Below are positions 16,254-25,470 of a DNA stretch of 64,000 bases, piece after piece (within the stretch, counting starts at the first letter, position 1; the number at the start of each line of letters is the position of its first letter). The stretch is from contig CADCTC010000170.1 in assembly GCA_902805635.1 (NCBI GenBank), positions 8,354 to 72,353 on the forward strand, written 5' to 3'. The notes beneath the pieces were generated by a model. That model was not told the DNA's origin. It was given only the letters and a program-made list of their open reading frames with translations, and did not search any database. The stretch is from an uncultured Chloroflexota bacterium. GTDB taxonomy: Bacteria > Chloroflexota > UBA11872 > UBA12225. The position numbers and the translations under genes are program-made.

Positions 16254-18593
16254 ATGCTCAGCATCGCGGATGCCGGCCCTGCAGGTGAGAACACCGTCCT
16301 CTGGACGAAGCGTCGCTCTCGCACTTCTACTGAACGGCCGTTGCGGGTGCTCCTGATCGAGGACAATCCGGCCGACGCCCGGCTGGTGCTGGAGGGCCTG
16401 ACCGACGCGGCCAGCACCCAGCCTATACGCTCGACCTTTGACCTTGCCGCGGTGGGCTTCCTCGAAGATGGCCTACGCCACCTCGCCGCGGGCGGCGTGG
16501 ACGCCGTGCTGCTCGACCTGGGTCTGCCCGACGGAGACGGACTGGATGCGCTCCTGCGCGTGCGGCTGCGCGCCCCCACGGTCCCCGTGGTGGTGCTCAC
16601 CGGGCGGCGCGACCCGGAGATAGCCAGTGAGGTTCTACGCTACGGCGCGCTCGACTACCTGGTCAAGGGCCAAGATGAAGGCAGCGTGCTCGCGCGTTCG
16701 CTGCGCTACGCGGCCGAAAGCCGTCGCCTGGCGGACGAGCGCTTCCGCGCTGCGCGCCAGCAGCTGGCACGCGACCGGGCCAGGCGCCTGGCGCGCCACG
16801 AGCGCGAGCAGGCCGAGCGGCTGCACGGCCTGGCCGAAGCGGCGCTGGCGCTGAATACGATCCTGGTGCCCGACGCCATCCTCGACGTGCTCGCAAAGCG
16901 CGCGCGGGCGCTGATCGGCGCCCATGTCGCTATCGCCAGCCTGGATGGCGACGACCACGTCCCGGCGATTAGCGCGATCGCGTCGTCCGCCTGGCACATC
17001 AGGCGCCGTGCGGCCGGCGCCGCCACGGGCTTGCCATCGCTCGCCAGCCTGGCCCGGACCTCCGGCGCCGGTCTGGGGACTGTACGCCTCGATCAAAGCG
17101 AGCTCCGCTCACTCGTTTCCGACGGTGTCAGGCTTGCCGGTGAGGCCGGCGCAACCAGTGGGGCGGACGGGGCCGACGCCGTGGATGCCCTTGACGTGCC
17201 GCGCGGCTGGCTGGCCGCCCCGCTACTCGGCACCGATGGCCGGCGCATCGGGCTGGTGCAGCTGTGGGACAAACCGTCTTCCCGGCGCAGGGGGCGCCAG
17301 GACTTCACGTCCGAGGACGAGGCGATCCTGGCGCAGCTCGCCCACATGGCGTCGGTCGCAGCGGAGAACGCGCGCCTGTTCCGCGAGGCGCAAGATGCCG
17401 TCCAAGGGCGAGACGACTTCCTGGCCACCGTGACCCATGACCTGCGCAACCCGCTCGCCTCCATCCGCGGCTACGCGCAGCTTCTCCTACGCCAGGAACG
17501 CCGCGCGCCCACGCCGCGCTCACAGGCTGTCCACGCCCTGGAGACGATCCAGGCCACCACCACGCGCATGGAGCGGCTGGTTGACGAGCTGCTCGACGTC
17601 GCGCGCGTGCGTGCCGGCCAGCCACTCGCCCTGCGGCGGGTGCGATCCGACCTGGTGGCGCTCGCGCGCGCCTGCGTGGAAGCGCACCAGGGGACCACCG
17701 ACCGGCACACGCTGCGCCTGGAGGCCGACGTCGATACGCTGACCGGTGACTGGGACGCCGCGCGGCTGGAACGGGCGCTGGACAACCTCTTGGCCAACGC
17801 CATCAAGTACAGCCCGGACGGCGGCGAGATCACCGTCACCGTGGCCCTCGAGCAGGGGTCGGAGATCGCCGCCGGCGGGGATCGAGATGGCAACACGGAT
17901 GTCGCGGTGGTGCGCGTGCGCGACCAGGGTCTGGGCATCCACGCCGGCGACCTGCCGCGCATCTTCGAGCGCTTCACGCGCGGACGGAATGTCGTTGGGC
18001 GGCTCCCCGGTGTCGGGATTGGGCTGGCCGGCGTGCGTCAGATCGTGGAGCAGCACGGCGGCACGGTAGAGGCCGAAAGTCGGGAGAACGCAGGCAGCAC
18101 CTTCAGCGTGCGACTGCCGCTCGGGGACGGGGTGACACTCGCCGCACCGCAGACCGGGATGCCGGTGCTGGCACCGAGCTACTCGATTGCCGCCTCGTCT
18201 CCAGACAGTGCGCTGCCGGCGCCGCATCGGGGTCGCGTCTTGATCGTCGAGGACGATGCGCTCACTCAGACGGTGCTGCGCGAGGCGCTGCTCGACGAAG
18301 GCTACGAGGTGTTGGTCGCAGCCGACGGCGAGCGGGCGCTGCACATCCTGGGAGAAACCGCTCCCGACGTAATCCTGCTCGACCTGCGAATGCCCGTGAT
18401 GGACGGCCACGCGTTCGCGCGGCGCTACCAGGCTGCCACCCAGGAGCCCGCCCCCATCATCGTGGTGACCGCCAGCGGCAAAGGCGCCCTGAATTCCAGG
18501 CCGCTCGCCGCCGCGGCGGTGGTCAGCAAGCCGTTCGTTGTCGACGAGCTGCTTGAGCTCGTCGAAAAGCACACCACGGAGCGCCCGACCTGA
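16254..18593 (+). CDS. Hybrid sensor: REC-GAF-HisKA-HATPase-REC
   Basis: A 779-residue cytosolic hybrid histidine kinase. Order of domains: receiver at 30-150 (phospho-Asp88 in LLDLGLPDGDG, Lys137), coiled coil 155-195, GAF about 195-375, HisKA with His395 (VTHDLRNPLASIRGY), HATPase (N box around Asn511, G1 DQGLGI, G2 GVGIGLAG), and a C-terminal receiver with Asp710 (ILLDLRMPVMDG). The first receiver probably takes input from another kinase, and the second acts as an output or phosphate sink. No transmembrane segment or DNA-binding domain is present. It stands alone with no cognate regulator next to it. Confidence 0.92.
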   Translation: MLSIADAGPAGENTVLWTKRRSRTSTERPLRVLLIEDNPADARLVLEGLTDAASTQPIRSTFDLAAVGFLEDGLRHLAAGGVDAVLLDLGLPDGDGLDALLRVRLRAPTVPVVVLTGRRDPEIASEVLRYGALDYLVKGQDEGSVLARSLRYAAESRRLADERFRAARQQLARDRARRLARHEREQAERLHGLAEAALALNTILVPDAILDVLAKRARALIGAHVAIASLDGDDHVPAISAIASSAWHIRRRAAGAATGLPSLASLARTSGAGLGTVRLDQSELRSLVSDGVRLAGEAGATSGADGADAVDALDVPRGWLAAPLLGTDGRRIGLVQLWDKPSSRRRGRQDFTSEDEAILAQLAHMASVAAENARLFREAQDAVQGRDDFLATVTHDLRNPLASIRGYAQLLLRQERRAPTPRSQAVHALETIQATTTRMERLVDELLDVARVRAGQPLALRRVRSDLVALARACVEAHQGTTDRHTLRLEADVDTLTGDWDAARLERALDNLLANAIKYSPDGGEITVTVALEQGSEIAAGGDRDGNTDVAVVRVRDQGLGIHAGDLPRIFERFTRGRNVVGRLPGVGIGLAGVRQIVEQHGGTVEAESRENAGSTFSVRLPLGDGVTLAAPQTGMPVLAPSYSIAASSPDSALPAPHRGRVLIVEDDALTQTVLREALLDEGYEVLVAADGERALHILGETAPDVILLDLRMPVMDGHAFARRYQAATQEPAPIIVVTASGKGALNSRPLAAAAVVSKPFVVDELLELVEKHTTERPT

Positions 18594-18595
18594 GC

Positions 18596-18790
18596 TTACG
18601 GCTGCAGGGGATGCTTGAAGCCCTGGTAGGGCTGGCAGTTGCCGAACTTCACTAGGTCGTTCATGCGCCGGTTGAGCTCCGCCAGCCCCTAAGCGAGCGT
18701 GGTGCTGCCTTCGATGACCTTGCGCCCCTCGGTCGCGTAGAGGTCCCACGTCTGGCTCGTGTTGTCGTGCCGGAAATGGCTGTCAACCCG
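18596..18790 (-). pseudogene. Unidentified coding remnant with in-frame stop
   Basis: Between the hybrid kinase and rarA, the reverse strand holds about 64 codons of protein-like sequence with GC-rich third positions: VDSHFRHDNTSQTWDLYATE, then KVIEGSTTLA, a TAG at 18691-18689, then GLAELNRRMNDLVKFGNCQP and GFKHPLQP, ending in TAA. It has no start and is broken by the internal stop, so it looks like the tail of a lost gene. I do not recognise the family. Confidence 0.4.
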
Positions 18791-20098
18791 TCAATCGCCT
18801 GCTTCGCGCGCCTTGCGCCAGCGGTCCATGCGCTCGGCGATGCGCTGCTCGTAGCCGCGGTCGCTGGGCTCGTAGAAGGGGCCTTCCACACCGTCCGGGA
18901 GATGGCGCTGCACGGCGTACGCGCCGTCGTAGTCGTGAGCGTAGCGGTACCCTTGGCCGTAGCCGAGCCCGCGCGCGCCACCGAAGGAGGCGTTGCGCAG
19001 GTGCAGCGGCACCTCGGTGTTGGCGCCGGCCTCGATGGCGGCCTGGGCGCGCCAGAGCGCGTCGGCGGAGCGGTTGCTCTTGGGGGCGACCGCCAGGTAG
19101 ATGGTCGCCTGCGAGAGCGTTAGGCCCGCCTCCGGCATGCCGATACGCTCCACGGTGGTATAGGCGGCCGAGGCAACCACCAGCGCCTGGTGGTCGGCGT
19201 TCCCCACGTCCTCCGAAGCGAGGATGACCAGGCGCCGGGCGATAAACCGCGGGTCCTCGCCGGCCGCGAGCATCTTGGCCAGGTAGAAGACCGCGGCGTC
19301 TGGGTCCGAGCCGCGCAGGCTCTTGATAAAAGCGGAGGCGGTCTGGTAGTGGTCGTCGCCGAGCTTGTCGTAACGCACCGCGCGGCGCTGCGTGGCCGCT
19401 TCGACCAACTCAGGCGTGATGATGTCTTCAGCGCCGGCCGCCGCCGCTTCCAGGGCGTTGAGCGCGACGCGGGCATCGCCGCCGGAGATGGCGACGATGT
19501 GCTGGAGCGCCTCCGGCGTCAGCGAGAGGCCATGGTCGCCGAGTCCGCGCTCCGGGTCATCGAGAGCACGCTGGACGAGCGCCGCGAGGTCGTCGCCGGA
19601 GAGCGGCTCGAGCTTGAAGATGCGCAGGCGCGAGCGCAGCGCGGCGATGACGTCGAAATAGGGGTTCTCGGTGGTGGCGCCGACAAGGATGATGGTGCCG
19701 TCCTCGACGTAGGGCAGCAGCGCGTCCTGCTGAGACTTGGACCAGCGGTGGACTTCGTCTACCAGCAGGACGGTACGCTGGCCGGCGCGGCGGCGCTTCT
19801 TGGCCTCCTCGATCACCTTGCGCAGGTCGGCCACGCCATCGGTGACCGCGCTGAGTGAGGCGAAATGCGCGCGTGTGGTGCGGGCGATGAGCAGCGCCAG
19901 CGTGGTCTTGCCACTGCCGGGTGGCCCCCACAAGATGATCGAGCCCAATCGGTCTTCTTCAATGGCGCGGCGCAGCGGCTTGCCGGGACCGAGGATGTGC
20001 TGCTGCCCGGCGAACTCGTCGAGCGCGCGCGGCCGCATCTTGACTGCCAGCGGCGCGTCGGGAGTGGGGTCCGGGAGGAGGGATAGTTGCTCTGCCAT
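18791..20098 (-). CDS. rarA: Replication-associated recombination protein A (AAA+ ATPase)
   Basis: A 435-residue RarA/MgsA/WRNIP1-family ATPase that acts at stalled replication forks. Walker A is GPPGSGKTTLA, Walker B is VLLVDEVHRW, and sensor 1 is VGATTENPYF. The C-terminal tetramerisation region is conserved (AFIKSLRGSDPDAAVFYLA, RRLVILASEDVGNAD, NTEVPLHLRNA, YRYAHDYDGAY). Length is normal for the family. It is monocistronic; the 183-base spacer upstream contains a REP-like inverted repeat. Confidence 0.96.
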   Translation of the reverse strand: MAEQLSLLPDPTPDAPLAVKMRPRALDEFAGQQHILGPGKPLRRAIEEDRLGSIILWGPPGSGKTTLALLIARTTRAHFASLSAVTDGVADLRKVIEEAKKRRRAGQRTVLLVDEVHRWSKSQQDALLPYVEDGTIILVGATTENPYFDVIAALRSRLRIFKLEPLSGDDLAALVQRALDDPERGLGDHGLSLTPEALQHIVAISGGDARVALNALEAAAAGAEDIITPELVEAATQRRAVRYDKLGDDHYQTASAFIKSLRGSDPDAAVFYLAKMLAAGEDPRFIARRLVILASEDVGNADHQALVVASAAYTTVERIGMPEAGLTLSQATIYLAVAPKSNRSADALWRAQAAIEAGANTEVPLHLRNASFGGARGLGYGQGYRYAHDYDGAYAVQRHLPDGVEGPFYEPSDRGYEQRIAERMDRWRKAREAGD

Positions 20099-20158
20099 GG
20101 CTGGCGCAGACTGTGTGGCGCACCGCTCGGCACGGGAGATGCCCCTGCCTCAGTGCTC

Positions 20159-20236
20159 GTTTCACTACGTCCGTTCGCCCTGAGCTTGTCGAAGGGTGTG
20201 GTTCGACAAGCTCACCACGAACGGGAGTGGTGAAAC
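20159..20236. repeat. REP-like inverted repeat, copy 1
   Basis: A long imperfect inverted repeat: the left arm contains TGAGCTTGTCGAAGGG, the right arm GTTCGACAAGCTCA, around a four-base centre. Outer arms continue as GTTTCACTAC and GTGGTGAAAC. A related element lies at 25398-25454. It occupies the spacer between rarA and the DUF4129 gene and could form a stable hairpin in RNA. The core resembles short dispersed repeats seen in many high-GC genomes. Confidence 0.8.
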
Positions 20237-20281
20237 TACCTCTTCGATAATCAGGTTGGGCGCATCCCAATCGTAGCCGGG

Positions 20282-22159
20282 TTACGACTGGCGGCCCAAG
20301 CCGAACCACCCGGCGACGCGGCTGGCGCGCCGGCGGGTCTGCAATTCACCGCGCAGGCGCTCCCACGGGCGCCGCGCGCGCTGGGCGTCCTCCTGCGCGA
20401 CGGTGCGGCGCGAGTACTTGGCATGCACAAAGGCGTCGGTGAGGGCGGTCACCTCGCTGCGCCGGTCGGGGAGACGGTCGGCCAGGTCGCGGCTGTACTC
20501 GTACGCGGTCTGGCCGCGCCGGCGCTCCCAGCCCAGCGAGGCGGCGCGCTGCACCAGCGAGACGTAGAAATACTGGATCAGCTCGCGCGGGCCCAGGTTG
20601 CGCAGGCGCAGCCAGCTAGACGACGCCGCGCCACGCGTGGCGGCCGCGCGGCGACGCAGGCGCTCACGGATGGCGGCGGGGGCGCGCTCCAGGAACGACG
20701 GCGACACGACGCCGAAGAAGCGCCAGAGCAGCGCCAGGAGGTCGAGCATCGCCCCACGCACGAGCTCCCACACGTCGCGCCCGGTAGCGCGCAGGCCGTG
20801 CCAGACCTCGCGCCGCTTGCGCCACGTATTCCAGATGGCGTAGGCAGCTACGGCGAGTGGGAGCACGTAGAGCAAGAAGCCGAACACCAGACGGCTGAGC
20901 AGAGAGGGAAAGGCATCCTGGACCGGATCGGCGGGGGCCGGGGTCGGACGGGCCAAGGTCTGGCCGGGCGCGACGTCGGCCGTGCCCTGGGGCAGCAGGC
21001 CGGCTATCGGCGCGAACAGGAACGCAGCAATGTGGGCGAAGACCCAGCCAATAGCGCCAAACACGCCGCCCAGCACGAAGCGGAACGGCCAGGTGACCAA
21101 CCACAGCGCGCCCCAGGCGCCCGGCAGCTGGTCGGCCGCCCGGTCTGTGAAGGACGTGGGCAGCAGCACGGCGACCACCAGCGCGGCGAGCATCAGCGCC
21201 AGGCCGTAGCTCAGCCAGCGGCGCGAGAGGCCGACCTGCACCGTGGCGCCGGTGCGCAGCCAGTCGGCGCGCAGCCGGTCCAGGCTGGTCTGGCTGGCCA
21301 GCACCAGCCCCAGCACGTAGTACAGCAGCACGGAAGGGATGACGCCACCTACCTCCGGCCGGTTGGAGTTACCCAGGTCGTCCACGCTCACCAGCGAGAG
21401 GCCGGCGAAGATCAGCACGGCAAAGCCGCCGTTGAGGAACGACCACATCAGCTTGCGCCAGGCCACGGCGTGGCTGGCGAAGCGGAAGGGCGACTGGTCA
21501 TACGACCGTCGCCGCGGCGACGGTGTAGGGGCAGCGTCCTCCGCATCCTCCTCAGCGCCGTCCGTCGCGTCGGCTGCCGGCGTGTCGGTGGTGACGCCAC
21601 CGGCGGAAGCGGCGGGACGCGACCAGGGGTAGACCTGCGCAATTTCGGCGGGGAGGGGGGCAATGTTGGTAGAGGCGCCGGCAGCACCGCCGGCGGCGCC
21701 GGAGGGCACCTCGCCCGGTTGGAACGTGAGGAAGCCCAGCTGCTCGGCGATGCGGACCGAGTAGTCCCAGACCAGGAAGACGAGCAGCAGGCTCCACACC
21801 AGCGCCACGTCCCAGAAGCGCCACGGCTCGGCCGCCCAGCTGGCGACCTCGGCAACGGCGCTGGCAGGGTTCTCCAGCAGGGTTGGCAGCAGCTTGAGCA
21901 GCAGGATCAGCGGCACCAGCAGCAGCGCCCAGTCCACCACGCTGTAATCGGTGTAGCGTCGATAGTGACGCCCCGCCTGGCGGCCGCCGAGCAGCACGCC
22001 TGCCGAGAAGACCAACAGCGCCAGCAGCGCAGTCGAGATGGCCCGCGCCGGCCGCGCGCCGAACGAAACGAGCATCTCGCCAAACGCCCAGGAGACGCAC
22101 GCGAACATGGCGAGCGCCAGGAAACGCTGGACGTTCTGCGACCAGATGGGGATGTTCAT
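20282..22159 (-). CDS. DUF4129-domain membrane protein
   Basis: A 625-residue membrane protein with about eight hydrophobic segments in two groups (roughly residues 10-130 and 230-440) separated by a charged Pro/Asp-rich loop, and a cytosolic C-terminal DUF4129 domain (LGWERRRGQTAYEYSRDLADR, VTALTDAFVHAKYSRR). DUF4129 proteins often accompany MoxR ATPases and DUF58 proteins, as here. Some contain transglutaminase domains; none is visible in this one. It starts four bases after the DUF58 gene and is last in the operon. The role of the whole module is uncharacterised. Confidence 0.85.
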   Translation of the reverse strand: MNIPIWSQNVQRFLALAMFACVSWAFGEMLVSFGARPARAISTALLALLVFSAGVLLGGRQAGRHYRRYTDYSVVDWALLLVPLILLLKLLPTLLENPASAVAEVASWAAEPWRFWDVALVWSLLLVFLVWDYSVRIAEQLGFLTFQPGEVPSGAAGGAAGASTNIAPLPAEIAQVYPWSRPAASAGGVTTDTPAADATDGAEEDAEDAAPTPSPRRRSYDQSPFRFASHAVAWRKLMWSFLNGGFAVLIFAGLSLVSVDDLGNSNRPEVGGVIPSVLLYYVLGLVLASQTSLDRLRADWLRTGATVQVGLSRRWLSYGLALMLAALVVAVLLPTSFTDRAADQLPGAWGALWLVTWPFRFVLGGVFGAIGWVFAHIAAFLFAPIAGLLPQGTADVAPGQTLARPTPAPADPVQDAFPSLLSRLVFGFLLYVLPLAVAAYAIWNTWRKRREVWHGLRATGRDVWELVRGAMLDLLALLWRFFGVVSPSFLERAPAAIRERLRRRAAATRGAASSSWLRLRNLGPRELIQYFYVSLVQRAASLGWERRRGQTAYEYSRDLADRLPDRRSEVTALTDAFVHAKYSRRTVAQEDAQRARRPWERLRGELQTRRRASRVAGWFGLGRQS

Positions 22160-22163
22160 GCCG

Positions 22164-23519
22164 CTACACCGCCACCTTCACCTGGTCCAACAGGGTGGCA
22201 TCCTGCTCGCTGCGGACTTCATGCACCTGCAGTCCCAGCCCGGCGAGCTCGGCGGGGTACGTGTCGCGGATGCCAAAGCGGACCAGCAGCACCACCACGT
22301 TGAAGCCGGACTTGCGCAAGCCCATCAGCGCCTCGGTGAGACCCAATGCGCGGCCCCAGGTGATGACGATGACCGTGCTGCCCCACGGCAAGCGCACCGC
22401 CTGCTGGCGCAGCAGTGAAGCGATAGGCTGGCCGGAGCGCAGCTGCGCTCTGGCCAGCGATTCGAGCACCCGGATCAGGTGCGTGCGGCCCTTGCCCGGT
22501 GGCACGGCGATGGCGGGACGCTCGCGCGGCGCTACGCTCTCAGGGGTGGCGAAGCCGAGCTCGTCCACGCCGCGCCGGTCCACTTCCCACGGCAGCCGCG
22601 CGCTCAGACCGCGCGGCCCGTCGTACTCCGGGTCGTCTTCGTCTGGAGCGCCTCGGTCACGTCCATTGGAGACCAGGCCAATCAGCTGGCGCAGCTCAGA
22701 GAGGTGGCTGGCCAGGCTCGCGGCCACGGTGATCGCCAGCTCACTCGCGCCTTCGGCGTAGGCAAGGTCATACTCTTCCAGGTTCAGGTTGAGGAAGATC
22801 AGCGTGTCCAACGTAATGGCCGGCTCCAGTTTCTTGACCTGCAGTCGGCCCACCGCAGCGGACACCTTCCAGTTGACTTTGCGCAGGCTGTCGCCGGGGG
22901 TGTAGTCGCGCACGCCGATGACGCGCGCAGGGTCTTCGTAGAGGATCTGGTGCGTGCGGCGCGTGCCCAGCGCGATCTTGGAGGGCAGGCCTAACCGCTC
23001 CAGCGGCAAGATCTTGGGGTACACGGTAAGGAAGCTGGGCGCAGCGGTGGACATGGAGCGGGTGTAGAACCCAAAGACATCGCCCAGCATCACCTGCATG
23101 GGCCCAACCGGGTAGTAGCCGCGCCGGGAGCCAGGGATGGTGTACTCCAGCGTACGCGTCTCGCGCGGCAGCAGCGAGGCGACGGCGCGGAACGCGTCGC
23201 CGGTGGCCGCTTCGCCGCGCGCGACCAAGGAGGCAACGCTGCCGGTCAGCCGCTGAGGCAGCCTGTCCTCCACGCGCACCCACGGGATCGGCAGGCGCCC
23301 GGTATTGGAGAGCCGCAGGCGCAAGTGCGCCGTCTCGCCCAGGAAGATGTGGTCGTCGAACTGGCGGCTGATCTCCAGGCTGCGCCACGCGCGCCAGATC
23401 CATACGCGCGCCAGCAGCCATGCCAGCGCAAAGAAATACAGGACGAAGTAGAAAAACGAGATGCGGAACGACGCCGCCAGGAAGACCAGGATGGCGGTGA
23501 CGAGCAGGACGTTAGGCAT
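22164..23519 (-). CDS. DUF58-domain protein
   Basis: A 451-residue protein with two N-terminal membrane helices (VLLVTAILVFLAASF and ISFFYFVLYFFALAWLLARVWIW), a beta-sandwich segment, and the DUF58 domain marked by IGVRDYTPGDSLRKVNWKVSA. DUF58 proteins have a von Willebrand A-like fold and are thought to be client adaptors for MoxR ATPases. The ATG overlaps the moxR stop by one base (TGATG), so translation is coupled. The longer upstream frame is only a shadow of moxR. Confidence 0.88.
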   Translation of the reverse strand: MPNVLLVTAILVFLAASFRISFFYFVLYFFALAWLLARVWIWRAWRSLEISRQFDDHIFLGETAHLRLRLSNTGRLPIPWVRVEDRLPQRLTGSVASLVARGEAATGDAFRAVASLLPRETRTLEYTIPGSRRGYYPVGPMQVMLGDVFGFYTRSMSTAAPSFLTVYPKILPLERLGLPSKIALGTRRTHQILYEDPARVIGVRDYTPGDSLRKVNWKVSAAVGRLQVKKLEPAITLDTLIFLNLNLEEYDLAYAEGASELAITVAASLASHLSELRQLIGLVSNGRDRGAPDEDDPEYDGPRGLSARLPWEVDRRGVDELGFATPESVAPRERPAIAVPPGKGRTHLIRVLESLARAQLRSGQPIASLLRQQAVRLPWGSTVIVITWGRALGLTEALMGLRKSGFNVVVLLVRFGIRDTYPAELAGLGLQVHEVRSEQDATLLDQVKVAV

Positions 23520-24541
23520 CAGGCCGTGATGGCGGACAGCGCCAGGTTTGCGTTCTCCAGGACGCCGTTCAGGATGCTCTCGGCGGAGCGGCCACGCAAG
23601 GCCGCCTCCGGACGCAGGATCAGGCGGTGCGCCATCGTGGGGCCGGCCAGCGCTTTCACGTCGTCCGGGATGACGTAGTCGCGCCCCTGCATGGCGGCGT
23701 GCGCCTGGCCGGCCTTGTAGAGGGCCAGCGCGCCGCGCGGGGAGACGCCCAGCGTCAGGTCCGGGTGCTCGCGCGTGGCGCGCACCACCGCCAGGATGTA
23801 ATCGCGCACGCTGTGCTCCACGTGCACGTCCCACACCTGGCGCTGGTAGCGCACCAGCTGCTCCGGGTCCACCACCTGCTCCAGCCGCTCTATGGGGTGC
23901 TCGCCGCGCAGGCCGTCCAAGATGTGCTGCTCGTCTGCCAGCGCGGGGTAACCCATGCGCAGGCGCATCTGGAAGCGGTCCAGCTGCGCCTCCGGCAGCG
24001 GGAACGTGCCCTCGTACTCGATGGGGTTCTGGGTGGCCAGCACCAGGAAGGGACGGGGCAGGATGCGCGCCTCGCCGTCCACCGATATCTGGCGCTCGCC
24101 CATGCTCTCCAGCAGGGCGGACTGGGTGCGCGGGGTGGCGCGGTTGATCTCGTCCGCCAGCAGCACGTTGGTAAAGACCGGCCCCTGCCGGAACTCGAAC
24201 TCCTGCGTCCGCTGGTTATAGATGGAGACGCCGGTCACGTCGTTCGGCAGCAGGTCCGGCGTGAACTGGATGCGCTTGAACGTGCCGCCCAGCGACGCGG
24301 CGAGCGAGCGCGCGAGCATGGTCTTCCCCGTGCCGGGCACGTCTTCGAGCAGCACGTGCCCCTCCACCAGTAGTGCGACGAGCACGAAGTCGATCACCTC
24401 GCGCTTGCCGACGATGACGCGCTCGACGTTCTCGGCGATACGCCCGCAAAACGCCTGGAGGTCGGTCAAAGAAGAGGCTGCCCCGGCTGCCCCGGCTGCC
24501 CCGGCTGCCCCGGCTGCCCCTGGACTCCCCACAATAGCCAC
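23519..24541 (-). CDS. MoxR-family AAA+ ATPase
   Basis: A 340-residue MoxR-type chaperone ATPase. Walker A is EDVPGTGKTMLARSLA, Walker B LLADEINRATPRTQSALLE, sensor 1 ATQNPIEYEGTFPLPEAQLDRF. The C-terminal lid domain is complete (GVSPRGALALYKAGQAHA). The start is GTG at 24541 or a nearby internal GTG. The N-terminus carries an Ala-Gly-Ala run encoded by a tandem nine-base repeat, which is probably unstructured. It leads the DUF58 and DUF4129 genes and follows the stress-protein gene by 45 bases. MoxR proteins remodel partner complexes; the client is unknown. Confidence 0.93.
   Translation of the reverse strand: MAIVGSPGAAGAAGAAGAAGAASSLTDLQAFCGRIAENVERVIVGKREVIDFVLVALLVEGHVLLEDVPGTGKTMLARSLAASLGGTFKRIQFTPDLLPNDVTGVSIYNQRTQEFEFRQGPVFTNVLLADEINRATPRTQSALLESMGERQISVDGEARILPRPFLVLATQNPIEYEGTFPLPEAQLDRFQMRLRMGYPALADEQHILDGLRGEHPIERLEQVVDPEQLVRYQRQVWDVHVEHSVRDYILAVVRATREHPDLTLGVSPRGALALYKAGQAHAAMQGRDYVIPDDVKALAGPTMAHRLILRPEAALRGRSAESILNGVLENANLALSAITA
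24476..24520. repeat. Tandem 9-bp repeat, five copies
   Basis: Five perfect copies of GGCTGCCCC run in the N-terminal codons of the MoxR gene and encode repeated Gly-Ala-Ala in the reverse-strand protein. The unit is in frame, so slippage would change the linker length without breaking the gene. Confidence 0.9.
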
Positions 24542-24585
24542 AAGGGCATCATAACAGGGCTAACGATACGTGTGAGTGCTGCGGT

Positions 24586-25299
24586 CTACCCAGGATTGGT
24601 CTGCGGCGGCAGCCCCACCGTTCCCTGGGCCACGTGCGCCTGGCTGGCGACCTCTTCGGTGGTGCCAGGCATTCGGCGGCGATCGTCGCCCACCGACGTG
24701 AGAATGGCCTGTGGCGACTCGGTCTCGGCCTGCACAGCGCCGGTCATGGCGCCGGTGCGGCTGGTGCTCTCGCCGGCCACCGCCGCAGCCGTGCCTGCCG
24801 GCCCGCCAACGTTGTACGCGCCGTGGCGGGTTAGGATCTCCTGCGCCAGCGCCTGGCGGCTGTCGGCGCGCACCGTCACCACGGCACGCCCGGCCTGGAA
24901 CTCGCCTTCGTAATAGCGCGCCTCTTCTTCGGGCACGCCCAGGCCGGTGAGCGCCCCCAGTAAGCCACCCGCAGCCGCGCCGATGGCGGCGCCGCCGAGC
25001 GCAGAGGCCAGGATGCCGCCCGCGATGACCGGCCCGACGCCGGGCACCAGCAGCGCGGCGGCCGCGCCGATCAGGCCGCCCAACAGCCCGCCCGTGAGCG
25101 CGCCGGTGGCAGCGCCACCGGCGGTCGTTTCTTCCGACGCGAGGTCACTTGCGCGGTCCGGGCCGGTGGCGCCACCGTTGCGGATGGCGTAGCCGATGTC
25201 GTCCTCGGCAAAGCCGGAGCGCTGCAGCTCCTGGATGGCAGTGTCAGCCTGGTCGCGGTCGTGGAAGACGCCGACGACGGTGGTGCGGTTCATAGCCAT
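24586..25299 (-). CDS. General stress protein 17M-like, glycine-zipper protein
   Basis: A 237-residue protein beginning with the 17M/YflT-like fold (TTVVGVFHDRDQADTAIQEL, GFAEDDIGYAIRN), followed by a Gly/Ala-rich membrane-active segment (about residues 65-125, glycine-zipper pattern) and a second small alpha/beta part (EEEARYYEGEFQAGRAVVTV). The tail is Thr/Ser-rich and disordered. GAGGA sits five bases before the ATG. Family members are induced by envelope or general stress; the mechanism is unknown. It is upstream of the MoxR operon on the same strand. Confidence 0.82.
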   Translation of the reverse strand: MAMNRTTVVGVFHDRDQADTAIQELQRSGFAEDDIGYAIRNGGATGPDRASDLASEETTAGGAATGALTGGLLGGLIGAAAALLVPGVGPVIAGGILASALGGAAIGAAAGGLLGALTGLGVPEEEARYYEGEFQAGRAVVTVRADSRQALAQEILTRHGAYNVGGPAGTAAAVAGESTSRTGAMTGAVQAETESPQAILTSVGDDRRRMPGTTEEVASQAHVAQGTVGLPPQTNPG

Positions 25300-25397
25300 G
25301 GAATCCTCGATCCTTGAGTCAGGAGATCAAGGCTTCCGTAGCTGCAAGGATCGTTCCGCGCGCCTCTGTTGACGAGGCTAATTGGCAGTCTCACGGC

Positions 25398-25454
25398 TCC
25401 CGTTCGTGGTGAGCCTGTCGAACCATGCCCTTCGACAGGCTCAGGGCGAACGGA
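25398..25454. repeat. REP-like inverted repeat, copy 2
   Basis: A perfect-to-near-perfect inverted repeat with arms TGAGCCTGTCGAAC and CCCTTCGACAGGCTCA around a short centre, flanked by CCCGTTCG and GCGAACGG. It is the same family as the element at 20159-20236 and again occupies a spacer between two reverse-strand genes, just after the epimerase stop. Confidence 0.85.
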
Positions 25455-25470
25455 CGTGGCGATACCATCA

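Noticed and set aside
17520-18749. 409-codon reverse frame opposite the hybrid kinase
   Set aside because: Antisense shadow of kinase and receiver domains; no recognisable motifs.
20423-22303. 626-codon open frame opposite the DUF4129 gene
   Set aside because: Its composition is Arg/Gln/Gly/His-rich with no domain, typical of the antisense of a high-GC membrane-protein gene; the opposite strand has clear membrane helices and DUF4129 motifs.
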